DNA of 54,826 nt from Spirochaetes bacterium RBG_16_49_21 (GTDB taxonomy: Bacteria; Spirochaetota; UBA4802; UBA5550): assembly GCA_001829495.1 (NCBI GenBank), contig MIBJ01000065.1, positions 1 to 54,826 of the forward strand. Reading direction: 5' to 3'. The notes beneath the pieces are model-generated. The model saw nothing but the letters and a program-made list of their open reading frames with translations, ran no database searches and was not told the origin of the DNA. This document shows positions 1-7,184 of the stretch, piece after piece (the stretch's first letter is position 1; every line of letters starts with the position of its first letter). The translations under genes and the position numbers were made by a program.

Positions 1-860
1 AGCTCGCCGTCTTTTCGCACCATGGGCGTACGCAGGCGTTTGGGGTGATTGATATAGTCGTTGCCATAGTGCCCTCGCACACACAGGGTCATGCCGTTTA
101 TGGAGCCGTTTACTCCGGGAAAGGCTCCGGTAACCTGGTTCTGTGAGACGCCAAGCCGGATGGAGCATCCGCATCCGCAGAAGGAGCAGGTCGTGACCGT
201 CTGCGCAGCCGAGGTGCCCCGGTGCCGCTTATCCTTTTCAAACAGGGCCCCGGTGGGGCACATTTCAACGCAGGTGCCGCAGAAGGTGCATTCCGAGGTC
301 TCCAGCGCTCCGTCGGCCAGTGTGGCGGGCTTGGCCTCAAACCCCCGATGCAGGTAATCAATAGCGCCCTCGACCACCAGTTCGTGATCGGCCCTGATGC
401 ACTTGGCGCAGAGGATACATTTTGAGAGGTCCCTCAGTATGAACGGGTTCAGCTCCTGTGTACCGGTGTAGATGGGCATGGGATAATATTCTATAAGCCC
501 GACGCCGAGGTCGGCGGCAACCTGGCGGAGTTTGCACCTGTTTCCCTTTTCGCAGAGTATGCATGATTCAGGATGGCTCGCGATCATCAGTTTTACGACA
601 ACCCTTCTGGCATTGATTACCTTTTCTGAATCTGTTCTAATAGTCATTCCTTCAGCTATAGGGGTCACGCAGGATGCCAGAAGGCTGCCCCTTTTTTCGT
701 CTTCGACAAGGCATATTCTACAAGAACCGTATGATTCGAGGCAGGGGTCATAGCAGAGCGTGGGTATGGGGATGCCGAAATTCCGTGAAACTTCAAGAAT
801 GGTGGAACCCGGCTGTCCCCTGATCGGATGACCATTTATTGTAAGTGAGATTGTATCCAC
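1..860 (-). CDS. Formate dehydrogenase-like / NuoG-like FeS-molybdopterin subunit, N-terminal part (runs off left edge)
   Basis: Open from a GTG at 860 (GGGAG about 8 bases upstream) to the window edge, 286 codons without a stop. The first ~80 residues form a 2Fe-2S ferredoxin domain (C-x10-C-x2-C, later C). A Cys-rich NuoG-type segment (ESCILCEKGNRCKLRQ) follows, then two 4Fe-4S motifs (CILCAKCIRAD and CTFCGTCVEMCP) and the CSFCGCGC motif that opens the molybdopterin domain of formate dehydrogenases. It is paralogous to the proteins at 14785-17535 and 24893-27568. The fourth ligand of the first 4Fe-4S motif is Asp (residue 158) instead of Cys. The catalytic Sec/Cys position lies beyond the window, so activity cannot be judged. 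Hydrogenase-linked NuoG-like subunits are excluded by the FDH-type CxxCxxxC motif. Confidence 0.85.
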   Translation of the reverse strand, partial: MDTISLTINGHPIRGQPGSTILEVSRNFGIPIPTLCYDPCLESYGSCRICLVEDEKRGSLLASCVTPIAEGMTIRTDSEKVINARRVVVKLMIASHPESCILCEKGNRCKLRQVAADLGVGLIEYYPMPIYTGTQELNPFILRDLSKCILCAKCIRADHELVVEGAIDYLHRGFEAKPATLADGALETSECTFCGTCVEMCPTGALFEKDKRHRGTSAAQTVTTCSFCGCGCSIRLGVSQNQVTGAFPGVNGSINGMTLCVRGHYGNDYINHPKRLRTPMVRKDGE

Positions 861-1194
861 AGAAGCGCTCCCTATTTATTCAAAAAATATATATTATCGT
901 AAATGTGTATAAAAAGCAACCAATTAAAAAGTAAAATTAAATTTTATTTGGGGTAATGTACTAATTAAGCGTAACTCTCTGTCATTGCGAGTGAAGCGAA
1001 GCAATCTGCGTTTTATTCCATAAATATCATTATTTACAAGTAATTCCTGCGCTATAATTCAGTATATAATGCATTAATAGATTGCTTCGTCGCAGTGCTC
1101 CTCGCAATGACAAATTTTACGTTAAATTAATACACGACTTTATTTGGGGGATATTAATCAGAGTAAATTGCCGGCTTTGCCGGTGGTTGGACGA
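861..1194. other. Intergenic region upstream of the FDH-like gene
   Basis: AT-rich spacer of about 330 bases between two minus-strand genes. It should carry the promoter of the partial FDH-like gene, but I see no convincing -35/-10 pair. Its main content is the inverted repeat element at 980-1112. A short plus-strand reading frame over the repeat has no family features. Confidence 0.5.
980..1112. repeat. Inverted-repeat element with CATTGCGAG...GAAGCAATC termini
   Basis: The left arm at 980-1008 (TGTCATTGCGAG then GAAGCAATCTG) is mirrored by the right arm at 1079-1112 (AGATTGCTTCG then CTCGCAATGACA), separated by about 70 AT-rich bases. Each arm is also partly self-complementary. The same arms bound the element at 17562-17738. 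This is a dispersed palindromic (REP/MITE-like) family; no transposase lies nearby. Confidence 0.75.
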
Positions 1195-1656
1195 CTATGA
1201 AATCAGATCATTATTTTTTGATTCTGACGATAAAATCCTCACCACCTCCGGCATATGTTCCCTGCTTCTTTTTAGCTTTTTCCCGATCAATACTATGAGA
1301 ATAAGTGTTATCGTAAAAGCGGTGACCGCTGAAAGGAGCGCGGCCAGTTCCGGGTCGACCCGGTAGCGCGGTCCCAGTTTCATTCCGATTATTGCACCAC
1401 AGAGGAGAGCGATTGCGGGAAACATATAGAAGATAAACGCGATTCCGAGGAGCGACTTGGTTTTAATTTTTATTAACACCCTGTCGCCTGCATGCGCGCC
1501 GGCGGTATTAAATGACTCCGCCTCTATTTCCTTATCGCCGCCGAGGGTATGGCAGGCATCTTTGCTGTTGCAATGATCGCACATGGTGCTCTGATGAATC
1601 AGCACCCACGCTTTTTCGCCCTCTACTTTGACTACCGTTCCTTCTTCAGTGTTCAT
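1195..1656 (-). CDS. RseC/MucC-family membrane protein
   Basis: 153 residues from ATG 1656; an upstream TTG at 1686 would add ten residues. A soluble N-terminus of about 75 residues carries the family Cys pattern C-D-H-C-x5-C (CDHCNSKDAC). Two transmembrane helices follow (roughly LLGIAFIFYMFPAIALLCGA and LLSAVTAFTITLILIVL) and then a basic tail. RseC-like proteins are often encoded near rnf or sigma-E genes and are linked to SoxR reduction or redox handling; the rnf operon lies 4 kb away here. The Cys set could bind an FeS cluster. The role is inferred from family; the fit to the RseC_MucC architecture is good. Confidence 0.75.
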   Translation of the reverse strand: MNTEEGTVVKVEGEKAWVLIHQSTMCDHCNSKDACHTLGGDKEIEAESFNTAGAHAGDRVLIKIKTKSLLGIAFIFYMFPAIALLCGAIIGMKLGPRYRVDPELAALLSAVTAFTITLILIVLIGKKLKRSREHMPEVVRILSSESKNNDLIS

Positions 1657-1794
1657 AATTATCAGATTTGCCGCAATACTCAACAATCAATGATTGTTAC
1701 CCCTTTTCATACCCAATCATTAATATCAACTCTTATTTATGAGAAATGTAATTGACTTTATGATTAGGTTTAATGAAATATCCAAGTGCTAATG

Positions 1795-1925
1795 CCCTCA
1801 CCCCCCGACCCCTGCCGAACAGGACGTTCCAATGGCAAGCTTGATTGGGCCTTCCTGGCCCCTGCTTGTAGGCGAACCTCCTGTTCGCACCCGGCGGAGC
1901 CAGGAGGGCGGAAGCCGGCTTGAAG
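1795..1925. repeat. GC-rich palindromic stretch, probable dispersed-repeat remnant
   Basis: In an otherwise AT-rich spacer, this block contains a perfect hairpin GCGAAC-CTCCT-GTTCGC at 1872-1888 and a second complementary pair, CGAACAGGA at 1816-1824 with TCCTGTTCG at 1879-1887. No coding potential is apparent. It resembles the insert inside the repeat at 17562-17738 in style (CCTGGCC and GTCCTG words) but is not clearly the same. Confidence 0.45.
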
Positions 1926-1963
1926 TTTAATCTCTAAAAGTTATATTTCGAGAGGGATCGTGT

Positions 1964-2341
1964 ATGAAAAAAAAGAAGCTTATTGTGGCCATTGACGATG
2001 ATCCGGAGATATTGCAATTCATAAAAATTACGCTGGAGGCCAGGGATCATGAGGTGAAAACAGCCCTCAGCGGCAAGGAGGGCCTTGAGTTGCTTCAGGA
2101 CTGCAAGCCGGATCTCATACTCTGCGATTTGATGATGGAGCGAATCGACACGGGTGCGGGCGTCGCTACGCAGATCAGGATGAAGGATAAGAGCGTCCCT
2201 ATTTATCTGATGAGCAGTGTTGGGGAGAGCATGGCCAGGAATGTTGACATTCATGAGCTCGGCTTCAACGGATTGCTCCAGAAACCGGTGAGCATTGACG
2301 ATCTCATTATGCATGTAAACCGTGCATTGAGGATCGGGTGA
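1964..2341 (+). CDS. Stand-alone response-regulator receiver protein
   Basis: 125 residues, a single CheY-like receiver domain with no output domain. The acidic pair is DDD at 11-13, the phosphoacceptor is Asp55 in LILCDLMM, and the conserved Lys is in LLQKP near residue 105. An AGAGGG Shine-Dalgarno precedes ATG 1964. It is transcribed convergently with the HATPase gene at 2365-2886. With no DNA-binding domain it probably works by protein-protein contact; its kinase may be one of the histidine kinases at 18239-19489 or 46193-47710, but nothing in the sequence decides this. Confidence 0.9.
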   Translation: MKKKKLIVAIDDDPEILQFIKITLEARDHEVKTALSGKEGLELLQDCKPDLILCDLMMERIDTGAGVATQIRMKDKSVPIYLMSSVGESMARNVDIHELGFNGLLQKPVSIDDLIMHVNRALRIG

Positions 2342-2364
2342 TACATAATCATTAAAGTCCTCAT

Positions 2365-2886
2365 TTATTGATTAAAGAACTCCCTGATATGATTCAAGAT
2401 CAATGGATTGGTTATACTCACCTCCTCTAACTCTGCTTTAATCTCTCTGGTGTTGATCTCTGCCGGTTCGCCGCCCGTATTTGTCCGTAGTATAAAATCG
2501 ACCCGGGGATTGCCCATGATGAGTGTCGCCATTGTCGAACCGAGATCGCCGATCGGTTTTCGGTCAATATGGCTTAGCCTGAAGGCGGCTGTTATCTCCG
2601 TTCCCGCGCCGGGTTTTGATGTAATTTTCAGATTGCCGTGAGCCTCACGGGCCGCCTGCTCCAGGAGGGAGATTCCCATGCCGACCCTTCTGGTCGTCCT
2701 CGTTGTAGTAAAGGGATCCCGGGCTTTTTTAAGAAGGCTTTTGGCCATCCCCTTTCCATTATCCCTTATGGATAACGTCAGCAGATCATGTGCCGTGTCT
2801 TCAAAAAGGTTTATTTCAATCAGTGTCGCTCCGGCCTGTGTTGAATTCTCGACAATATCCAGGATGTGAAGGGAGATATCTTTCAT
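2365..2886 (-). CDS. Small ATP-binding (GHKL/HATPase_c) protein
   Basis: 173 residues. The N-box is HILDIVENSTQAGA, the G1 box IRDNGKGM, and the G2 box VGMGISLLEQAARE followed by PGAGTEI. There is no phosphoacceptor His domain or transmembrane segment, so it is a serine-kinase or anti-sigma-like ATPase rather than a full sensor kinase. In anaerobes, this type of small ATPase is commonly encoded with PHP and DRTGG proteins beside NuoEFG-like hydrogenase or formate dehydrogenase genes, exactly the arrangement seen here (PHP 15 bases upstream). Its substrate is unknown. Confidence 0.85.
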   Translation of the reverse strand: MKDISLHILDIVENSTQAGATLIEINLFEDTAHDLLTLSIRDNGKGMAKSLLKKARDPFTTTRTTRRVGMGISLLEQAAREAHGNLKITSKPGAGTEITAAFRLSHIDRKPIGDLGSTMATLIMGNPRVDFILRTNTGGEPAEINTREIKAELEEVSITNPLILNHIREFFNQ

Positions 2887-2900
2887 TATGTCATACTAAA

Positions 2901-3647
2901 TTATTCATTTTCTTTAATTTTCCGGCCGTCTGTCCCGGTCAATGCCATTCGAACTTCATCGAAATTTAATCCTGCAAGAAGAAATTTCGTTGATGCGCTC
3001 CCGATATCCGGTAACTCATGTGAATCCGATGATGTAATGAAAGGATATCTTTCATATTCGCTGAAACGTGCGTGCGCCCGATCTATGTCCGTATATCTCG
3101 ATATCTCAATCCCGTCGATTGGCATGCCGGCAGGGATGAATCCGAGCTGGCCGATGACGCTGTTGACCTCCCGGTCAATATGAGAGAAAATAGCGATTCC
3201 ATTATGCCGGTGTATGCAATCGATAGTCCGGTTTACATCGAGCGAGGTAGAGCCGATAAGAAGCCTTTTATTGAATCCCTCAACCTCGTCGTATTCATTG
3301 GCTATAACCTGCATGCCGAATAGTTTTTCATCGTTTTCGCCGGGCATGAGATGTTCGAATACTATATCCTGCATCTGCAGGGCGGTTTGGCATGATTCAA
3401 ACAGGCCTAAAAGATGCACCTCTTCCGCTGTTGTTATTTCAATTCCCGGAATAACGTATAGTCCGGTCCCCCGTGCTGCGGCGGTAACCGCCGCTACATT
3501 TTCGGCGCTGTTGTGATCCGTAATGGCAATTATGGATAAACCCATTGTAATGGATTGCCGAACAATCTTAATCGGTGTCATGTCAAGATCGGCACAGGGG
3601 GAAAGACATGTGTGGATGTGAATATCTGCGGAAACAGTCTGAAGCAC
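2901..3647 (-). CDS. PHP-domain metal-dependent phosphoesterase
   Basis: 248 residues from GTG 3647, with AAGGAG upstream. The PHP metal-binding motifs are complete: HIHTCLSPCADLDM at the start, ITDHNSAEN near 43, PGIEITTAEEVHLLGLF near 70, FSHIDR near 155 and SSDSHELPDIG near 207. The family hydrolyses phosphoester bonds using a trinuclear metal site; the substrate cannot be predicted. It sits between the DRTGG gene and the HATPase gene in one minus-strand operon, which suggests a role in signalling or maturation for the adjacent FDH/NuoEF-type complexes. Confidence 0.88.
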   Translation of the reverse strand: MLQTVSADIHIHTCLSPCADLDMTPIKIVRQSITMGLSIIAITDHNSAENVAAVTAAARGTGLYVIPGIEITTAEEVHLLGLFESCQTALQMQDIVFEHLMPGENDEKLFGMQVIANEYDEVEGFNKRLLIGSTSLDVNRTIDCIHRHNGIAIFSHIDREVNSVIGQLGFIPAGMPIDGIEISRYTDIDRAHARFSEYERYPFITSSDSHELPDIGSASTKFLLAGLNFDEVRMALTGTDGRKIKENE

Positions 3648-3683
3648 GACGGTTACCTGTCTCCTTGACCGCGCCGTTATGGA

Positions 3684-4025
3684 TCAATTTCCTTTAATGC
3701 CCAGTTCGTAAAGTTTGCCGACAATTTCAAATGTGGATAATTTAGTCGTCATTATCGGAATATTCTCCTCATTTGCCTTAGCCAGCGTGCCCTCTTCGGG
3801 TACTCTGTTGTTAACAAGAATAATGCCGGCCAAATTTTTTAAAACCGCCACCGCGACTATGTTACTGTGCGTTTGCAGGGTAGTCCATATATTGCCGTCT
3901 TTGGCATTCGCCATGACGTCGCTCAGAAGATCGCTGGAATACCCGCCCGTTACATCGCGGTTTAGATTTTCATTTTGAGTCTTCAATTCGAATCCGCATT
4001 GTTTAATAATTTCTTGCAGCTTCAT
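3684..4025 (-). CDS. DRTGG-domain protein
   Basis: 113 residues from the second ATG of the pair at 4028/4025, chosen because GGAG lies six bases upstream; it overlaps the end of the CBS-HATPase gene by 23 bases. The protein is one DRTGG domain: the signature region reads RDVTGGYSSDLLSDVMA, followed by the alternating strand-helix pattern ending in PIMTTKLSTFEIVGKLYELGI. DRTGG domains are found in phosphotransacetylase and CobB/CobQ-like proteins and are thought to bind ligands. A second paralogue lies at 19711-20106. Function unknown beyond a regulatory role suggested by the operon. Confidence 0.85.
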   Translation of the reverse strand: MKLQEIIKQCGFELKTQNENLNRDVTGGYSSDLLSDVMANAKDGNIWTTLQTHSNIVAVAVLKNLAGIILVNNRVPEEGTLAKANEENIPIMTTKLSTFEIVGKLYELGIKGN

Positions 4026-4938
4026 CATCTTCTCCGATAAATATTTCAATCTTTAATGTTGTTCCGACGCCGACCTTGGATTGCATATCCATTTTGTCGG
4101 CGCACTTTTTTATGTTCGGAAGGCCCATGCCTGCGCCGAACCCCAGCTCTTTGACCCATGATTCAGAGGTTGTGAATCCCGGCTGCATCGCTTTCTCAAT
4201 ATCATCTATGCCGGGTCCATTATCCGTCACCTTTATCGATATTTTATCTTCGGTAATGTTGTACAGCATTGAACCGCCGCCGGTGTAGATGACCACATTC
4301 ATTTCAGCCTCATACGACGCGATGGCAACACGCTGGATAATATCCGGCCGTATTCCCAGTCGCTTGAGGTTTTTTTTCATGGTGGTTGAAGCCTTGCCGG
4401 CATTATCGAAATCCTTGCCGGCAATTTTAAATTTGAGCGAAACGTTCTTTTGATCGGCGGTGATATCACCAAAAAAGTGGCTCGCCCGATACTGGCGGAT
4501 TTCCTCGTCTTGATATTCCATTGCGAGCCTGTTTAATGTTCCATTAATTATGACGCCTCTGGTTATGATTCCGACAAGTTTGCCGCTCTCTCTTTCGAGG
4601 ACCGGAAAGCGCCCGAAACCGAACTGATCGAATTTTTTTACGGCGTGCATCAATGGCTGATCGGCGTACAGGCACTGCAGATTTTTCGACATTATATCTT
4701 CGATAGAGCAGTCCCGGCCGCCGTCGCTCAGCCACTTGATCAGATCTTCAATGCTGATTATTCCGACGAGGGTGCCGTCATTAACCACCGGGACGCCGGA
4801 TATCCGGTGTTTCTGCAGAGTTCTTTGTAAAACACTCATCTTATCCTTAGGGCCGATGGTGATTATATCCCTTCTCATGACATCGGATAGTTTCAACTCA
4901 AAAAGGATTTCAACGGTTTTATCGAATTTCGTTTCCAT
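4003..4938 (-). CDS. CBS-pair protein fused to a HATPase domain
   Basis: About 311 residues from ATG 4938 (TTG 4962 is an alternative; neither has a strong Shine-Dalgarno). Residues ~15-140 form two CBS motifs (LKLSDVMRRDIITIGPKD...GVPVVNDGTLVGIISIEDL; IMSKNLQCLYADQ...GRFPVLERESGKLVGIITR). Residues ~190-310 form an anti-sigma-like HATPase (SYEAEMNVVIYTGGG, VTDNGPGIDDIEKA, FGAGMGLPNIKKCAD, VGVGTTLKIEIF). CBS pairs usually bind adenosine nucleotides, so the ATPase or kinase activity may be gated by energy charge. First gene of the DRTGG-PHP-HATPase operon. Confidence 0.87.
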   Translation of the reverse strand: METKFDKTVEILFELKLSDVMRRDIITIGPKDKMSVLQRTLQKHRISGVPVVNDGTLVGIISIEDLIKWLSDGGRDCSIEDIMSKNLQCLYADQPLMHAVKKFDQFGFGRFPVLERESGKLVGIITRGVIINGTLNRLAMEYQDEEIRQYRASHFFGDITADQKNVSLKFKIAGKDFDNAGKASTTMKKNLKRLGIRPDIIQRVAIASYEAEMNVVIYTGGGSMLYNITEDKISIKVTDNGPGIDDIEKAMQPGFTTSESWVKELGFGAGMGLPNIKKCADKMDMQSKVGVGTTLKIEIFIGEDDEAARNY

Positions 4939-4962
4939 TGCTATTAAAATAGAGATACTCAA

Positions 4963-5370
4963 AATTTACCGGCCGCAGAAGTCTTTGTATTTCCTTATTA
5001 TACCGTAATCCGTTGGCAATAAGCAAGCAATTTTTTTGTTGAGAAGAGCAGGCTGAAATTTTTTTAATTTATTTCTTGACAATAATTTATGTTTACATTA
5101 GGCGTTCATAATCCGGGGAGCATTTTTTATTATTATATTTTTTTATTTTCTGAATTCAAAACCACGGTTTATAAAATACCTGCTTATTTATGCGTAATGG
5201 CTTTGTTGGATCATTTTGTGATAAGCTTCCATGGATGGCGGTTGAGCCGCTCACCTGAGGCGAGGATTGTGTTTATCCATTTTTATGTAGTATATTCAAT
5301 TTTTCTGCTTTTTATATAAAAGACAGCGTACGACGCCATAATAAAACGACGATATGCCGCGTAATTTTCA
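4963..5370. other. AT-rich divergent intergenic region
   Basis: About 400 bases between the divergent CBS-HATPase and cytochrome genes; it must hold both promoters. A TTGACA box occurs at 5076-5081, but no well-spaced -10 follows, so I do not call a promoter. A 76-residue frame at 5089-5319 has no Shine-Dalgarno, family motif or conserved composition and is not called. Confidence 0.5.
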
Positions 5371-5373
5371 GTG

Positions 5374-5781
5374 ATGTATATGAATAAAGTGAATACCTGG
5401 TATACAATAATAAAAAAATCCATCCCCTTTATAATTATTATCATTTTTGCAATAATAGGCATTATCGGATATTCCTTTGAAAGCTCGACAACCCCCATAC
5501 GGGTATTATTTAAGTCCACGGGGGGGTATGTAATCTTCGCGCACCAGGCCCACGTTAAGGATTATGATTTGGGTAAATGCCAGGACTGCCATCACAACAT
5601 GGCGTCGCCCGGGTCGGTAGCCGCATGGAAGTGCACGGTATGCCACAATGAAGGTTCCGAGTATGCAAACATCTGTGAAGTCCGGGCGCCGCACCGGCAG
5701 TGCGTTGGCGCCCAATGCGTAGAATGTCACACTAAAATGGGCAGGGACCCCAAGGATTGTTCATTCTGTCATAAACTGTAG
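5374..5781 (+). CDS. Membrane-anchored tetraheme cytochrome c (class III, c3-like)
   Basis: About 135 residues; GTG 5371, ATG 5374 and ATG 5380 are all possible starts and none has a good Shine-Dalgarno. An N-terminal hydrophobic helix (IPFIIIIIFAIIGIIGYSF) acts as signal anchor. Four CxxCH heme sites follow: CQDCH, CTVCH, CVECH and CSFCH, with extra His residues in FAHQAH and APHRQC as candidate sixth ligands. Family: class III tetraheme cytochromes, low-potential periplasmic electron carriers. It lies 100 bases upstream of rnfC on the same strand, so it is a natural candidate electron partner of the Rnf complex. A hairpin at 5821-5851 separates them. Confidence 0.88.
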   Translation: MYMNKVNTWYTIIKKSIPFIIIIIFAIIGIIGYSFESSTTPIRVLFKSTGGYVIFAHQAHVKDYDLGKCQDCHHNMASPGSVAAWKCTVCHNEGSEYANICEVRAPHRQCVGAQCVECHTKMGRDPKDCSFCHKL

Positions 5782-5820
5782 GTGAATATCAGACTTGTTG
5801 TAAAATTATAATAATATATA

Positions 5821-5851
5821 TTTCCCCCGCCGCCGAAGGCGGCGGGGGAAA
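5821..5851. repeat. Strong GC hairpin between cytochrome c and rnfC
   Basis: Near-perfect 14-bp stem: TTTCCCCCGCCGCC, loop GAA, GGCGGCGGGGGAAA. No T-run follows on the plus strand, so it is not a textbook intrinsic terminator; it could still attenuate transcription or stabilise an mRNA end. A degenerate relative with the same core occurs at 41751-41780. Confidence 0.6.
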
Positions 5852-5882
5852 TTAAACCTTAAAATTTTAAAAAGATCAGCGC

Positions 5883-7184
5883 ATGAATATACGGTCAATT
5901 TTCGGTTTTTTACCTCCCCGGTTACTCTATTCGTACACAGAGCTTCCCGTTATGGATGTTTCTCTGCCGAAGCAATCGGTGCTTCTCATAAAAAAGAGCG
6001 CAAACGGGGAAGGCATGCCGGCTCTTTCTTCCGGCGAATCGATAAAAACAGGCGGGAAGATCTCCGATGCGGAAGGAAAGCTCCTGGCCTATTCCCCGGT
6101 AACCGGCACGGTTGCCGAGATATATAATTTGCCGCGTGTCGACGGGGATTTTACCGCCGTTGACGTCAATACGTCTGAAAATGATGTATGGGACGAGAAT
6201 TGCAGGGGGATTGATAATTACTTCGACCGGGAGCCCGGCGCCCTTGTTTCCCTTCTGTGCGATTCCGGTTTTGCTCTGGATATCCGAAAGGATGAGAGGC
6301 CGGATGCGGTAATCCTCAATTGCCTTGAAAGCGATCTCCTCGTTTCAATCAACCGGAATGTTCTTGCCGAATACGGCGATACCATCAGGAGGGGCCTGAG
6401 GCTTTTAAAAAGGATTTCAGGCTCTGACATCGTTATCATAGCTGTTCCCGGCGATCTGCGCGATTTCGCAGAGAAGGTCGCGGTCGATGGGAGCGAAAGA
6501 ATAGCCGTGGTGGATCTGCTGAAACCGCTCTATCCCTTCGGCATGAAGGAGATCATTCCGAGGGCCCTGTCGCGCAAGGGGATCCGGCGACCGCTTGTAA
6601 TTACACCCGAATACCTTAATTCGATTATCGTGTTCCTTGAGCACGGCTCGCCTCCCGTTCATAAGTTCATCACGCTTATTGACCGGAATAACGTGCGGAT
6701 CAACATGAAGGTGCGGATCGGCACCCCGATATCGCATATTTTGCGGGAAGGAAATATCAAGATAAGCGAGCTTGACAAGCTCGTCCTGGGCGGAACCATG
6801 CGGGGGAAATCATCCTTCCACGCCGAGTTCCCCGTAACCGCGGATATTGACGCGATAATGGTCCAGGACAGGGATGCGGTCGTGACCCTGGGAAATGAAG
6901 CCTGCGTCAACTGCGGAAAATGCATCGGCGTCTGCCCGAACAAGCTGCAGCCGCATCTCCTGGCCCGTTACTCTGAGTTTTCTCTGTTCGAGCGATGCAG
7001 GGATTATGATATCGATTACTGCATTGAATGCGGATTATGCGCCTATGTATGCACCTCACGAAGGGCGCTTGTCCATTATATAGTCTTTGCCAAGAAAGAG
7101 CTGGCAAAAATGGCAAAGGAAGGGGATCACGCCATTGAAAGTGACAATATTGGAGAAGGGTTGGCATGCCATCCAGTGAAATAA
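5883..7184 (+). CDS. rnfC: Divergent RnfC (electron-transport complex subunit C)
   Basis: 433 residues. Assigned from position at the head of rnfDGEAB, the N-terminal barrel-sandwich region (SPVTGTVAEI near 72), the RnfC-like C-terminal core (LVLGGTMRGKSSFHAEFPVT near 301) and two 4Fe-4S motifs, CVNCGKCIGVCP (341-352) and CIECGLCAYVC (380-390). RnfC normally binds FMN and NAD(H) through a NuoF-like region with a GLGGAGFP loop and an NGAECEP segment. Neither is present: the equivalent stretch reads LLCDSGFALDIRK and LNCLESDLLVS (about 124-154), and the N-terminal GGxHP block is also absent. It may therefore not use NAD(H). Coding is otherwise intact and the end overlaps rnfD by 19 bases. Confidence 0.85.
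   Translation: MNIRSIFGFLPPRLLYSYTELPVMDVSLPKQSVLLIKKSANGEGMPALSSGESIKTGGKISDAEGKLLAYSPVTGTVAEIYNLPRVDGDFTAVDVNTSENDVWDENCRGIDNYFDREPGALVSLLCDSGFALDIRKDERPDAVILNCLESDLLVSINRNVLAEYGDTIRRGLRLLKRISGSDIVIIAVPGDLRDFAEKVAVDGSERIAVVDLLKPLYPFGMKEIIPRALSRKGIRRPLVITPEYLNSIIVFLEHGSPPVHKFITLIDRNNVRINMKVRIGTPISHILREGNIKISELDKLVLGGTMRGKSSFHAEFPVTADIDAIMVQDRDAVVTLGNEACVNCGKCIGVCPNKLQPHLLARYSEFSLFERCRDYDIDYCIECGLCAYVCTSRRALVHYIVFAKKELAKMAKEGDHAIESDNIGEGLACHPVK

Noticed and set aside
1082..1366. Plus-strand frame of 94 codons starting in the repeat
   Set aside because: Begins in the inverted repeat and continues antisense to the RseC-like gene.
5089..5319. Possible 76-residue hydrophobic protein before the cytochrome c gene
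   Set aside because: No Shine-Dalgarno, low-complexity AT-driven composition, no recognisable family.
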